Assembly (NCBI GenBank): GCA_036941025.1
Contig: JAYMNP010000001.1
Span: 930,001 to 994,000, forward strand
From: Lachnospiraceae bacterium JLR.KK002
GTDB taxonomy: Bacteria > Bacillota > Clostridia > Lachnospirales > Lachnospiraceae
Length of the DNA stretch: 64,000 bases
Direction: 5' to 3'
Below the pieces are notes generated by a model. The model saw nothing but the letters and a program-made list of their open reading frames with translations, made no database searches and was not told the DNA's origin. A program made the translations under genes and the position numbers. Within the stretch, counting starts at the first letter, position 1; each line of letters opens with the position of its first letter. This document shows, in pieces, positions 53,396-62,825 of the stretch.

Positions 53396-54307
53396 ATGAA
53401 TTCAAAAATTAAATCAGGATTTGTTACTTTAATCGGCAGACCCAACGTGGGAAAATCCACACTGATGAACCATCTGATCGGACAGAAAATCGCCATTACC
53501 TCCAAAAAGCCCCAGACCACCCGGAATCGGATTCAGACCGTGTATACGGATGAAGAAAAAGGACAGATTGTATTTGTGGATACGCCGGGAATCCACAAGG
53601 CCAAAAACAGGCTGGGAGAGTATATGGTAAATGTGGCGGAACAGACCCTGCACGACGTGGATGTGATTTTGTGGCTGGTGGAGCCCACCACTTTTATCGG
53701 AGCCGGGGAACGCCATATCCTGGAAAAGCTGAAAAAGGTAAATACCCCGGTGATACTGATTATCAACAAGACAGATACGGTGAAACGAGAAGACGTCTTT
53801 CTGTATATTGACACGTACCGGAAAGAATATGACTTTGCGGAAATTGTGCCTCTCTCTGCCCTGCGGGGAGAAAATACGGAGATTCTGCCGGATTTGATTT
53901 TCAGATATCTGCCCTACGGCCCCATGTTTTACGATGAAGATACGGTGACAGATCAGCCGGAACGCCAGATTGTGGCAGAAATTATAAGGGAGAAGTCCCT
54001 CCATGCGCTGGACGAGGAGATTCCCCATGGGATTGCGGTTACCATTGAGCGGATGAAGGAGCGGAAAAAGAGTGGAATCATTGATATTGAAGCGACTATT
54101 ATCTGTGAGCGTGATTCCCATAAGGGAATTATTATTGGCAAAGGGGGCGCCATGCTGAAAAAGATAGGAAGCAACGCCCGGTTTGAGATTGAGAAAATGC
54201 TGGAACATCAGGTGAACTTAAAGCTCTGGGTGAAGGTGAAGAAAGACTGGAGGGACAGTGAATTCCTGATTAAGAATTTTGGATACCGCAGGGACGAGGA
54301 AGCCTGA
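53396..54307 (+). CDS. era: GTPase Era
   Basis: 303-residue GTPase that binds the 3' end of 16S rRNA and checks small-subunit assembly. G1 is GRPNVGKST, G3 DTPGIH, G4 NKTD and G5 SALRGEN. The C-terminal KH domain has GIIIGKGGAMLKKIGSNARFEIEKML. AAGGAGAGGAT precedes ATG 53396. It begins the era-yqzL-recO order known from Bacillus. Confidence 0.97.
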   Translation: MNSKIKSGFVTLIGRPNVGKSTLMNHLIGQKIAITSKKPQTTRNRIQTVYTDEEKGQIVFVDTPGIHKAKNRLGEYMVNVAEQTLHDVDVILWLVEPTTFIGAGERHILEKLKKVNTPVILIINKTDTVKREDVFLYIDTYRKEYDFAEIVPLSALRGENTEILPDLIFRYLPYGPMFYDEDTVTDQPERQIVAEIIREKSLHALDEEIPHGIAVTIERMKERKKSGIIDIEATIICERDSHKGIIIGKGGAMLKKIGSNARFEIEKMLEHQVNLKLWVKVKKDWRDSEFLIKNFGYRRDEEA

Positions 54308-54451
54308 CATTTCTGCCAGAATTTATATAGTATATCTGTGATACGGACAGGATACCCTAATGAGTGACAGAAGGCCAAAAGGCCGGATGAAATCCGCACG
54401 GTACCGGCTTGCTGCTGCGGAAAGGAACAGAAGAACAAAGGGGGAATCCAG

Positions 54452-54667
54452 ATGGTAGAACAGGAATGGATGAAATTTGCAAGTACAGGAAGTATTCAGG
54501 ATTACTTAAACTACAGGGGCCGCAGGGATTCGGAGGGCGTCACAGGGGACGCGACGGTTTCCATGATGGCAGACAGGGAACATATAAGCGGGAGCGTGAA
54601 AGAATATGGGACAGACCATAGTGCTGACGGGCATGGTGTTATCTGCAGTCCCGGTGGGAGAATATGA
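54452..54667 (+). CDS. YqzL-like small protein
   Basis: 71 residues starting MVEQEWMKFASTGSIQDYLNYRG, which fits the YqzL pattern (W..F..TG.I..YL) of the short gene between era and recO in Bacillus. The second half has a GVTGDATVSMMADREH stretch. GGGGGAATCCAG lies before the ATG. The end overlaps recO by 62 bp. Function unknown. Confidence 0.65.
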   Translation: MVEQEWMKFASTGSIQDYLNYRGRRDSEGVTGDATVSMMADREHISGSVKEYGTDHSADGHGVICSPGGRI

Positions 54668-55415
54668 TAAGCGTATCACACTTCTGACGAAGGAGAGAGG
54701 AAAGATATCAGCCTTTGCGCGCAGGGCAAGGCGTCCGGGCAGCCAGATGATGGCGGCCTGCAGCCCTTTTTCCTTCGGCCAGTTTGAAGTGTACGAGGGG
54801 CGCAGTTCCTATACGGTGGTAAAAGGAGAGATATCCAATTACTTCCGGGAACTGGCGCAGAATCTGGATAATGCCTGTTATGGGTTTTATTTTCTGGAAC
54901 TGGCGGACTACTATGCCAGAGAAAATACGGATGAAATACATATGTTAAAACTTTTGTACCAGTCGCTGCGGGCTCTGGAAAAGGAGAGCCTTTCCAACCG
55001 GCTGGTACGCCGGGTTTTTGAACTGAAAACACTGGTAATCAACGGAGAATATCCAAATGTATTTTCCTGCCTGAACTGCGGACGGGAAGAAGAACTGCAC
55101 TGGTTTTCCACGAAACGGGGCGGAACCCTGTGCAGCCGCTGCGGAACCCTGGGAACGGCGGTTCCGCTGGACCGTTCCACTCTTTATGCCATGCAGTATA
55201 TTATTACCTCCGACATTGAAAAGCTCTATACTTTTGCCCTTGCTCCGCAGGTTCTTGAAAATCTGGAGAAAATTATGGATGATTATTTTGCAGTTTATGT
55301 GGAGCGCAGCTTTCATGCCCTTCAGATTCTGGAAGAAAATGACAGGCTGACGGCCGCTCTGCTTTCTTCTCAGAGTACCGGTGAAGGTTCCGATGAAAAT
55401 CAACAGTTGCAATAA
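54606..55415 (+). CDS. recO: DNA repair protein RecO
   Basis: 269-residue mediator that, with RecR, loads RecA on SSB-coated DNA. The N-terminal OB fold is TIVLTGMVLSAVPVGEYDKRITLLTKERGKISAFARRAR. A helical domain follows, with a zinc site of CLNCGREE and CSRCGTLG (near residues 155-180). The start lies inside yqzL (AGCGGGAGCGTGAAAG region upstream). The acidic C-terminal tail is variable in the family. Confidence 0.94.
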   Translation: MGQTIVLTGMVLSAVPVGEYDKRITLLTKERGKISAFARRARRPGSQMMAACSPFSFGQFEVYEGRSSYTVVKGEISNYFRELAQNLDNACYGFYFLELADYYARENTDEIHMLKLLYQSLRALEKESLSNRLVRRVFELKTLVINGEYPNVFSCLNCGREEELHWFSTKRGGTLCSRCGTLGTAVPLDRSTLYAMQYIITSDIEKLYTFALAPQVLENLEKIMDDYFAVYVERSFHALQILEENDRLTAALLSSQSTGEGSDENQQLQ

Positions 55416-55473
55416 CCGCCGGAAAAGAGTATAATATGTGGGATTCACGTATAAGACTTTGAGGAGGTTGAGG

Positions 55474-56094
55474 ATGAAGAAATTATATTCCATCGGTCTG
55501 GTGTGTCTGTTGATGGCCGGGCTGTTGACAGGATGCGGAAAATCTTTGGAGGCGGATCGTGATACCGTATACGTACAGAAAAAAGGCACAGTCGTCAGTG
55601 CGGCTATCGCAGATTTTGACAAAGATTATTATGATGAGGAAGAACTGAAGAAGTATATTGATGAGCGTGTGGAGGATTACCAGGAAGAACATGGAAAAAA
55701 GAGCGTCAGTGTGGATGAATTTTCTGTGGAGGAAGGCGTTGCAAAACTGCTGATTCAATATGCGGGATGTGAGGAATACGAAGATTTTAACGGAGTGACT
55801 TTATTTTCCGGAACCATTCCCCAGGCGCTGGCGGAAGGCTATGGATTTGACGAAGAATTTACAGAGATTGCGGATGGAAAAGCAGCCGGAACCGTGGACA
55901 GTAAGACTATAACGGATCTGGATGCGAAGGTTATTGTGTTAAGTGAAAAGGTGGACGTGAAGGTGGACGGAACCATTCAGTACGTTTCTTCCCGGTACAC
56001 CACCATGAAGGATAAGGATACGGTATCCATCCAGCTTCCGGAGGAAGTGGAGGACGGGGAGGAATCGTCTCTTGTGTATGTAATTTATCAGTAA
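55474..56094 (+). CDS. Putative lipoprotein
   Basis: 206 residues with a clear lipoprotein signal: KK, hydrophobic [16 protein letters not shown] with lipobox LTGC (Cys near residue 20). The mature part is acidic, with [26 protein letters not shown] and [22 protein letters not shown]. No named domain recognised. ATG 55474 has GAGGAGGTTGAGG upstream. It lies between recO and glyQS in the same direction, a place where such lipoproteins recur in Lachnospiraceae. Confidence 0.8.
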   Translation: MKKLYSIGLVCLLMAGLLTGCGKSLEADRDTVYVQKKGTVVSAAIADFDKDYYDEEELKKYIDERVEDYQEEHGKKSVSVDEFSVEEGVAKLLIQYAGCEEYEDFNGVTLFSGTIPQALAEGYGFDEEFTEIADGKAAGTVDSKTITDLDAKVIVLSEKVDVKVDGTIQYVSSRYTTMKDKDTVSIQLPEEVEDGEESSLVYVIYQ

Positions 56095-56119
56095 ATATAG
56101 AAAAGAAAGAGGTAACAGT

Positions 56120-57517
56120 ATGGAAAAAACCATGGAAAAAATCGTGGCGCTGGCCAAGGCGAGAGGTTTTGTTTATCCCGGTTCCGAGATTTACGGAGGC
56201 CTTGCCAATACCTGGGATTACGGTAATCTGGGTGTGGAACTGAAAAATAACGTGAAACAGGCATGGTGGAAGAAATTTGTAATGGAGAATCCCTATAACG
56301 TGGGTGTGGACTGCGCCATTCTCATGAATCCTCAGACCTGGGTGGCTTCCGGACACCTGGGAGGATTCTCAGATCCTCTTATGGACTGCCGGGAATGCCA
56401 TGAGCGTTTTCGGGCAGATAAACTGATTGAGGATTTTGCGGAAGAAAAAGAAATTGAACTGGAAGGAAGCGTGGACGGATGGAATCAGGAGCAGATGGTG
56501 AATTTTATTGAAGAACATAAGATTCCCTGTCCTACCTGCGGAAAACATAATTTTACTGATATCCGTCAGTTTAACCTGATGTTCAAGACTTTCCAGGGCG
56601 TTACGGAAGATGCGAAAAATACCGTTTATTTAAGGCCGGAGACTGCTCAGGGTATTTTCGTAAACTTTAAGAATGTACAGCGTACCTCCCGGAAAAAAGT
56701 TCCCTTTGGTATCTGCCAGATTGGAAAATCTTTCCGAAATGAAATTACACCCGGTAACTTTACGTTCCGTACCAGAGAGTTCGAGCAGATGGAGCTGGAA
56801 TTTTTCTGTGAACCCGGAACAGATCTGGAATGGTTTCAGTACTGGAGAGGATTCTGCCGCGACTGGCTACTGAGCCTTGGCATGAAGGAAGAAGAACTTC
56901 GTCTCAGAGATCATGACCCGGAGGAACTGTCCTTCTACAGCAAAGCCACCACAGACTTTGAGTTCCTGTTCCCCTTTGGCTGGGGAGAACTCTGGGGCAT
57001 TGCGGACCGTACTGATTATGACCTGACCCGTCATCAGGAGACTTCCGGACAGGATATGAGTTATTTTGATGATGAGAAGAAAGAAAAATACATTCCCTAT
57101 GTGATTGAGCCGTCTCTGGGAGCAGACCGGGTGGTACTTGCATTCCTCTGCGCCGCTTATGATGAGGAAAACCTGGGAACAGAGGAGAAACCGGATATGC
57201 GGACCGTACTCCATTTCCATCCGGCGCTGGCGCCTGTAAAAATCGGCGTGCTTCCCCTTTCCAAAAAATTAAACGAGGGAGCGGAGAAGATTTTCACGCA
57301 GTTGTCCAAAAAGTATAACTGTGAGTTTGACGACAGAGGAAATATCGGAAAACGTTACCGGAGACAGGACGAAATCGGAACGCCTTTCTGCATTACATAC
57401 GATTTTGAATCGGAAAATGACAATGCAGTAACTGTGCGGTTCCGTGACAGTATGGAACAGGAACGTGTGAAAATTGAAGAACTGGACGCATATTTTGCAG
57501 ATAAATTTGATTTTTGA
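56120..57517 (+). CDS. glyQS: Glycyl-tRNA synthetase, dimeric alpha2 type
   Basis: 465-residue class II synthetase that charges tRNA-Gly. Motif 1 region [31 protein letters not shown], motif 2 [25 protein letters not shown], motif 3 [12 protein letters not shown], and a C-terminal anticodon-binding domain starting [11 protein letters not shown] are all present. This is the single-chain form, not the alpha2-beta2 glyQ/glyS. AAGAGGTAACAGT precedes the ATG. It is closed by the terminator at 57544. Confidence 0.96.
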   Translation: MEKTMEKIVALAKARGFVYPGSEIYGGLANTWDYGNLGVELKNNVKQAWWKKFVMENPYNVGVDCAILMNPQTWVASGHLGGFSDPLMDCRECHERFRADKLIEDFAEEKEIELEGSVDGWNQEQMVNFIEEHKIPCPTCGKHNFTDIRQFNLMFKTFQGVTEDAKNTVYLRPETAQGIFVNFKNVQRTSRKKVPFGICQIGKSFRNEITPGNFTFRTREFEQMELEFFCEPGTDLEWFQYWRGFCRDWLLSLGMKEEELRLRDHDPEELSFYSKATTDFEFLFPFGWGELWGIADRTDYDLTRHQETSGQDMSYFDDEKKEKYIPYVIEPSLGADRVVLAFLCAAYDEENLGTEEKPDMRTVLHFHPALAPVKIGVLPLSKKLNEGAEKIFTQLSKKYNCEFDDRGNIGKRYRRQDEIGTPFCITYDFESENDNAVTVRFRDSMEQERVKIEELDAYFADKFDF

Positions 57518-57543
57518 TAATGCAGAATGATATCTGAATGAGG

Positions 57544-57595
57544 GCACAGGAGCTGCCATCCGTCTCTGACTGATGACAGCTCCTGTGCAGTTTTT
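57544..57595 (+). terminator. Rho-independent terminator after glyQS
   Basis: GCACAGGAGCTG (57544-57555) pairs with CAGCTCCTGTGC (57577-57588), followed by TTTTT. Confidence 0.9.
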
Positions 57596-57636
57596 CATTT
57601 GCACATTATAGTTGGTAAAAAAACGAAAAAACAGAC

Positions 57637-57664
57637 TTGCTATTATTCCAAAATATGTTAGAAT
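57637..57664 (+). promoter_or_regulatory. Promoter of ppdK
   Basis: TTGCTA (57637-57642), 16-bp spacer, TAGAAT (57659-57664) preceded by TGT (extended -10). It gives a leader of about 125 bases with an 8-bp stem (GAATATGG/CCGTATTC); no known riboswitch was recognised. Confidence 0.65.
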
Positions 57665-57795
57665 ATATATGTGCGCTTTGTGAAGTGTGCTGTCTCATTT
57701 GTGTAATGGCAGAATATGGTGGGATGGGGCAGTTGCCGGTCCGCAATCCGTATTCGCATAACAATAAACCAAAGTAAATATTAGGAGGAATTCAA

Positions 57796-60423
57796 ATGGC
57801 AAACAAATGGGTTTATCTCTTCAAAGAAGGAAATGCAAACATGCGTGAACTTCTTGGAGGAAAAGGCGCAAACCTTGCTGAAATGACCAGCTTAGGTCTT
57901 CCGGTACCACAGGGTTTTACAATTACAACAGAAGCATGTACTCAGTATTATGAGGACGGACGTCAGATTAATGAAGAAATCCAGGCTCAGATTAACGAGT
58001 ACATCGGCAAAATGGAAGAGATTACAGGAAAGAAATTCGGCGATAAAGAGAACCCCCTTCTGGTATCCGTACGTTCCGGTGCAAGAGCTTCCATGCCTGG
58101 TATGATGGACACCATCCTGAATCTTGGTCTGAACGAAACCGTTGTAAATGTTATTGCTGAAAAATCCAACAATCCCCGTTGGGCATGGGACTGCTACAGA
58201 AGATTCATTCAGATGTATTCCGATGTGGTTATGGAAGTTGGCAAGAAATATTTTGAAGAACTGATTGACAAAATGAAAGCTGACAGAGGCGTAACACAGG
58301 ACGTTGAGCTTACAGCAGACGACCTGAAAGAGCTTGCTTCTCAGTTCAAGGCTGAATATAAAGAGAAAATCGGTGAGGATTTCCCGGATGATCCGAAGGA
58401 ACAGTTAATGGGAGCAGTAAAAGCTGTATTCCGTTCCTGGGACAACCCCCGTGCAAACGTATACCGTCGTGACAACGATATTCCGTATTCCTGGGGTACT
58501 GCTGTAAACGTACAGAGTATGGCATTTGGTAATATGGGCGACGACTGCGGTACCGGTGTGGCATTTACCCGTGACCCGGCAACCGGCGAGAAGAAACTGA
58601 TGGGCGAGTTCCTGACAAATGCTCAGGGTGAAGACGTGGTTGCAGGAGTTCGTACTCCAATGCCAATCGCTCAGATGGAAGAGAAATTCCCGGCAGCATA
58701 CAAACAGTTTACAGAAGTTTGCGCTACCCTGGAAAATCACTACAGAGACATGCAGGATATGGAGTTTACCGTTGAAAATGAGAAGCTCTATATGCTTCAG
58801 ACACGTAATGGTAAGAGAACTGCTCAGGCTGCTCTGAAAATTGCCTGCGATTTAGTGGACGAAGGCATGAGAACAGAAGAAGAAGCAGTTGCCATGATTG
58901 ACCCGCGTAATCTGGATACTTTGCTGCATCCCCAGTTCGATGCTGCCGCACTGAAGGCAGCAACACCTGCAGGCAAAGGCCTTGGCGCTTCTCCGGGAGC
59001 TGCATGTGGTAAAATCGTATTTTCTGCTGACGATGCTGTGGCATGGGCAGAGAAAGGTGAAAAAGTTGTATTAGTACGTCTTGAGACTTCTCCGGAAGAT
59101 ATTACAGGTATGAAAGCCGCTCAGGGTATCCTGACTGTCCGCGGCGGTATGACCAGCCATGCAGCCGTTGTTGCACGTGGTATGGGAACCTGCTGTGTAT
59201 CCGGATGCGGAGACATTGCCATGGATGAAGAAAATAAGAAATTTACCCTGGCAGGCAAAGAGTATCATGAAGGAGATCCTATCTCCATCGACGGTACCAC
59301 AGGTAACATTTATGATGGCCTGATTCCTACCGTTGACGCAACCATCGCAGGTGAATTCGGAAGAATCATGGCATGGGCAGACAAATACAGAACCTTAAAG
59401 GTTCGTACCAACGCAGATACACCTGCTGACGCTAAGAAAGCACGTGAACTGGGTGCAGAAGGGATTGGTCTCTGCCGTACCGAGCATATGTTCTTTGAAG
59501 AAGACAGAATTGCTGCATTCCGTGAAATGATCTGTGCAGATACCGTAGAAGAGAGAGAAGCTGCTCTGGCTAAAATCCTTCCGTATCAGCAGGGAGACTT
59601 TGAAAAATTATACGAAGCTCTGGAAGGCAACCCGGTTACCATCCGTTTCCTGGATCCGCCTCTGCATGAGTTCGTTCCTACCGAGGAAGAAGATATTAAG
59701 AAACTGGCAGACGCTCAGGGCAAATCTGTAGAAGACATCAAAGCACTGATTGATTCTCTCCATGAGTTCAATCCGATGATGGGACACCGCGGATGCCGTC
59801 TGGCAGTTACCTATCCGGAAATCGCCAAAATGCAGACAAGCGCAGTGATTCGTGCAGCTATCAATGTGAAGAAAGCACATGCTGACTGGGCTCTGAAACC
59901 GGAAATTATGATTCCGTTAATCGGCGATATCAAAGAGTTAAAATATGTGAAGAAAGTAGTAGTGGAAACTGCTGACGCAGAAATCGCTGCTGCAGGCGTA
60001 GAGTTAGAGTATGAAGTAGGTACCATGATTGAGATTCCGAGAGCTGCACTTACCGCAGACGAAATCGCAAAAGAAGCTGACTTCTTCTGCTTCGGTACCA
60101 ATGACCTGACACAGATGACTTTCGGATTCTCCCGTGATGACGCCGGAAAATTCCTGGAAGCATACTATGACGCTAAGATTTTTGAGAATGACCCGTTTGC
60201 AAAACTTGACCAGACTGGCGTTGGCAAGTTAATGGAAACAGCAATCAAATTAGGAAAACCGGTAAATCCGAAGCTCCATATCGGTATCTGCGGCGAGCAT
60301 GGCGGAGATCCTTCTTCCGTTGAGTTCTGCCATAAGATTGGTCTGGACTATGTTTCCTGTTCACCATTCCGTGTACCGATTGCAAGACTGGCAGCAGCAC
60401 AGGCGGCTATCGCCCAGAAGTAG
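57796..60423 (+). CDS. ppdK: Pyruvate, phosphate dikinase
   Basis: 875-residue enzyme interconverting pyruvate, ATP and phosphate with PEP, AMP and PPi; in anaerobes it often supports PPi-linked glycolysis. The N-terminal ATP-grasp part starts WVYLFKEGNANMRELLGGKGANLAEMT. The phosphohistidine domain is GGMTSHAAVVARGMGTCCVSG, and the C-terminal PEP/pyruvate barrel has GLCRTEHMFFE and FGTNDLTQMTFGFSRDD. AGGAGG precedes ATG 57796. Codons are more biased and regular than in neighbours, as expected for a highly expressed gene. Confidence 0.97.
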   Translation: MANKWVYLFKEGNANMRELLGGKGANLAEMTSLGLPVPQGFTITTEACTQYYEDGRQINEEIQAQINEYIGKMEEITGKKFGDKENPLLVSVRSGARASMPGMMDTILNLGLNETVVNVIAEKSNNPRWAWDCYRRFIQMYSDVVMEVGKKYFEELIDKMKADRGVTQDVELTADDLKELASQFKAEYKEKIGEDFPDDPKEQLMGAVKAVFRSWDNPRANVYRRDNDIPYSWGTAVNVQSMAFGNMGDDCGTGVAFTRDPATGEKKLMGEFLTNAQGEDVVAGVRTPMPIAQMEEKFPAAYKQFTEVCATLENHYRDMQDMEFTVENEKLYMLQTRNGKRTAQAALKIACDLVDEGMRTEEEAVAMIDPRNLDTLLHPQFDAAALKAATPAGKGLGASPGAACGKIVFSADDAVAWAEKGEKVVLVRLETSPEDITGMKAAQGILTVRGGMTSHAAVVARGMGTCCVSGCGDIAMDEENKKFTLAGKEYHEGDPISIDGTTGNIYDGLIPTVDATIAGEFGRIMAWADKYRTLKVRTNADTPADAKKARELGAEGIGLCRTEHMFFEEDRIAAFREMICADTVEEREAALAKILPYQQGDFEKLYEALEGNPVTIRFLDPPLHEFVPTEEEDIKKLADAQGKSVEDIKALIDSLHEFNPMMGHRGCRLAVTYPEIAKMQTSAVIRAAINVKKAHADWALKPEIMIPLIGDIKELKYVKKVVVETADAEIAAAGVELEYEVGTMIEIPRAALTADEIAKEADFFCFGTNDLTQMTFGFSRDDAGKFLEAYYDAKIFENDPFAKLDQTGVGKLMETAIKLGKPVNPKLHIGICGEHGGDPSSVEFCHKIGLDYVSCSPFRVPIARLAAAQAAIAQK

Positions 60424-60478
60424 TACACTGGAAGCTGTGTAAATAGTATATTGGTTATATCACAGGATATATAAATAG

Positions 60479-60522
60479 AAATCTCCTGTTACTTTATCAA
60501 AAAAGTAGCAGGGGATTTTTTT
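60479..60522 (+). terminator. Rho-independent terminator after ppdK
   Basis: AAATCTCCTGTTACTT pairs with AAGTAGCAGGGGATTT (two mismatches or wobbles) and runs into TTTTTTT. Confidence 0.8.
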
Positions 60523-60547
60523 ATGCACAGTGGCGCATAAGGAAATT
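60518..60547 (+). repeat. Dispersed 30-bp hairpin repeat, copy 2
   Basis: Matches 2503-2532 at 27 of 30 positions; here it directly follows the ppdK terminator T-run. The stem is TTATGCAC/GCGCATAA with one mismatch. Confidence 0.55.
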
Positions 60548-60634
60548 CCTGTATAGCAGCAAATGTATATGTATTGGAAAGATTTCAGGTATTGTTAAGG
60601 TTTTCAGAATCTGATATGGAAGGAATTAAAACGT

Positions 60635-61006
60635 ATGACAGAAAAGATTTGGACAGCACAGCAAGCAGAGAAATTGTATGGCTTAAAGACAGGAATTACA
60701 GTGCCATTACAGGTGATGGAAGAAGTAAAACGACTGGTACAACTGCTGAATTACCATTATGGTTCTGAACGGGATGTGGATAACGAAGATGGCGGTTATG
60801 TGGTTTTGCTGCTGCCGGAGGATGAATCAGCGGATATGGATTCTTTGTATTTGAAGTTATTGGAAGAATTCCACTTATGCATAGATACCGAAGAAATGGA
60901 AACGCTTCTCTGTAAATCTGGAAAATGGGAATGGCATTCTGATTTGTATATGGTTACGAATGAATATGGAATTACGGTGATATATCCAAAGAGAAGAGGG
61001 TGGTAA
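60635..61006 (+). CDS. Hypothetical protein (123 aa)
   Basis: Not recognised. It begins MTEKIWTAQQAEKLYGLKTGITVPLQVMEEVKRLVQLLNYHYG, then a strand GGYVVLLLPEDESADMDSLYLKLLEEFHLCIDTEEME, and ends WHSDLYMVTNEYGITVIYPKRRGW. It is acidic and soluble. AAGGAATTAAAACGT precedes the ATG at 60635. It lies between ppdK and the AT-rich accessory block; the compact acidic form could be an immunity-type protein, but there is no direct evidence. Confidence 0.6.
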   Translation: MTEKIWTAQQAEKLYGLKTGITVPLQVMEEVKRLVQLLNYHYGSERDVDNEDGGYVVLLLPEDESADMDSLYLKLLEEFHLCIDTEEMETLLCKSGKWEWHSDLYMVTNEYGITVIYPKRRGW

Positions 61007-61104
61007 TACCTTAAACTCTCTATAGTATTTAAAGAAACAAATATACTTTTTATATTTTGGCTTAAGGTTCCCCTTACACCGTCAAGGTATAAGGGGAGTA
61101 AGAT

Positions 61105-61866
61105 TTAATTCTCCTGTGAAAAGTAAGAAGGCTGGGTAAATTCGAGTATTCCGTAGACATTGCGCATGATAAGTTTTAAATCCTGAAATTCAAATATTAT
61201 TTTGAAACAATAACCAGATGTTTCAGTATATAAATAAGGTTTGTTAATCTGAAACTCTTGTTCAAATATACTTTCAATATAGTTTTCTAATCCTTTTTCA
61301 TTGAAAATTAGAAGTATCGTAGTTAAAGACGTGTTGTTTATCTTTTGATAATTATCAGAATCATTAGTATTTGTAGTATAAATTGAATCTATACGAGAAA
61401 GAAATTTTTTTAATGGTAATGTTCTTGTTATATTAGTAATTTTGTCTTCCCTGATATCAAATACAGTAATGTCATATGAAGAACATAAGACGCGTATTTG
61501 ACTAAGATAATAACCTATATCATACCCAATTCTGTTAAAGGATGAAAATATGGGGGATGTCATTGAATTTCCCTTTCTATCAAATGCTATTTTACAACTA
61601 CGGGCATCCTTTAAAATAGTTGGCTGTGCTGGTATCTTTATTTTTGCTTTTGTGCATTCTTTTTTATATAGTTTAATAAATTGTAATTTTGTTATTCCTG
61701 GCGATTTCCGAATAATTTCTTTACAGATTTTTTTTCTTTGCAGGATATCTTTGTTAGAACTCCTTCCAGTAATTCCCTTTGATTTTTTTTTGGTTTGTGA
61801 TTGAATGTTTTTATTCATGGTATCATTTGTAGAATCTTCTGTTAGCTCATTGATAAAATCGTTCAT
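61105..61866 (-). CDS. Hypothetical protein with possible winged-helix N-terminus
   Basis: 253 residues from ATG 61866 (an in-frame ATG lies 5 codons earlier). After a polar N-terminus, residues about 45-95 (KICKEIIRKSPGITKLQFIKLYKKE...IPAQPTILKDARSCKIAFDRKG) resemble an ArgR-like winged helix. The rest alternates strands and helices (YYLSQIRVLCSSYDITVFDI, LTTILLIFNEKGLENYIESIF) without a named match. AT-rich. It is divergent from the ATPase operon at 62160, the usual place for an element regulator. Confidence 0.6.
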   Translation of the reverse strand: MNDFINELTEDSTNDTMNKNIQSQTKKKSKGITGRSSNKDILQRKKICKEIIRKSPGITKLQFIKLYKKECTKAKIKIPAQPTILKDARSCKIAFDRKGNSMTSPIFSSFNRIGYDIGYYLSQIRVLCSSYDITVFDIREDKITNITRTLPLKKFLSRIDSIYTTNTNDSDNYQKINNTSLTTILLIFNEKGLENYIESIFEQEFQINKPYLYTETSGYCFKIIFEFQDLKLIMRNVYGILEFTQPSYFSQEN

Positions 61867-62159
61867 GATATGTACCTCCAAAAATTTAAAAAAATGAAAA
61901 AAAGTACTTGATTTGGAAAAATGAAAAAGTACTGGTTTTATTATGAATTTTAAGTCCAGTAGGACTGGTGTATATACGGTATCTTATGAACGATAGTTAG
62001 GCGATATACCAAAAAATGTAAAAATAGTTGCAAACTTGCATGTTGTATAATAGTAGATAGTTGATTCAACGAAGAAACATCAAACTTTCCTGTGCGCACG
62101 GGAAAACCGAAAAGTGGATTTTTAATGAAGTATCAATTTTTTATTAGGAGGTTGTCAAA
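61867..62159. other. Divergent 293-bp control region
   Basis: No gene. It contains TATAAT at 62046-62051 and a near-perfect 20-bp palindrome at 62086-62105 (TTTCCTGTGC/GCACGGGAAA, one mismatch). Likely carries promoters for both directions and an operator or RNA structure. Confidence 0.5.
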
Positions 62160-62519
62160 ATGAACATTGTTAAATTTGTAAAACCAAAGGTGAGAGAAAA
62201 TAAATGGTACAAAGGTGAGATTGTAGATTACTCGCTGGATATGGAAAAAAATACGCTGAGGATTTATGTAATAGTAGATAAAGAGCCGACAATTCGATTC
62301 ATGAGAAAAATAGATGTGAGGCTTGAAGTGAATTCCCATTTTTATAAATTGTGCTATGAGCTTGATTTGTTTAATGATGACCTGTCGGCTGATTTGGATT
62401 TGCTTATAGAAACCAGGGTGCTGGTGACTTTTCATCAGGGAGATAACGGTCAGTTCTTCATTGACAAGATAAAACTGGATGCTGAATTCTATGAACAGGA
62501 GGAGCAGGATGAAGAATAA
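62160..62519 (+). CDS. Hypothetical protein of the accessory block (119 aa)
   Basis: Starts MNIVKFVKPKVRENKWYKGEIVDYSLDMEKNTLRIYVIVD; GEIVDY...RIYV followed by TRVLVTFHQGDNGQFFIDKI looks like a small beta-barrel. The same style of short protein precedes helicase/ATPase genes in Firmicutes integrative elements. AGGAGGTTGTCAAA precedes ATG 62160. It overlaps the next gene by 11 bp. Function unknown. Confidence 0.65.
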   Translation: MNIVKFVKPKVRENKWYKGEIVDYSLDMEKNTLRIYVIVDKEPTIRFMRKIDVRLEVNSHFYKLCYELDLFNDDLSADLDLLIETRVLVTFHQGDNGQFFIDKIKLDAEFYEQEEQDEE

Positions 62520-62823
62520 ATGCAGGAGAAGGGATTGTTATGGCACAGTAGAAAGCTATAGCTACAGGAAGAAGCATGTAATATTACATTTGTCATTTTA
62601 TGATAGTAACAGACATAGAAAGAACCTTGCTTACAAAATACCAGTATGGAGACTGAATCACAGGCTCCAGAACCTTCCAGTTTTCAGAAAGGATGGCTCA
62701 TTGGACTTTGGAAGTCTGGAAGGTATGCCAGTATCTATTGAGATAATTCAAAGCGGTAACAGGGTATTTGTGAAAAAAATAGCCTATGACGTATCTTATT
62801 ACGGAATAGAAAGTGGGGACTGA
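62509..62823 (+). CDS. Hypothetical protein of the accessory block (104 aa)
   Basis: Starts MKNKCRRRDCYGTVESYSYRKKHVILHLSFYDSN, with LAYKIPVWRLNHRLQNLPVF and GMPVSIEIIQSGNRVFVKKIAYD. It is basic and strand-rich, similar in build to the gene before it (both read like small OB- or SH3-like barrels). ATG 62509 has AGGAGGAGCAGG upstream. Coupled to both neighbours. Not recognised. Confidence 0.65.
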   Translation: MKNKCRRRDCYGTVESYSYRKKHVILHLSFYDSNRHRKNLAYKIPVWRLNHRLQNLPVFRKDGSLDFGSLEGMPVSIEIIQSGNRVFVKKIAYDVSYYGIESGD

Positions 62824-62825
62824 AA

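Noticed and set aside
60574..60768. 64-codon plus-strand frame
   Set aside because: Overlaps the start of the better-supported 123-aa gene in another frame and has no ribosome-binding site.
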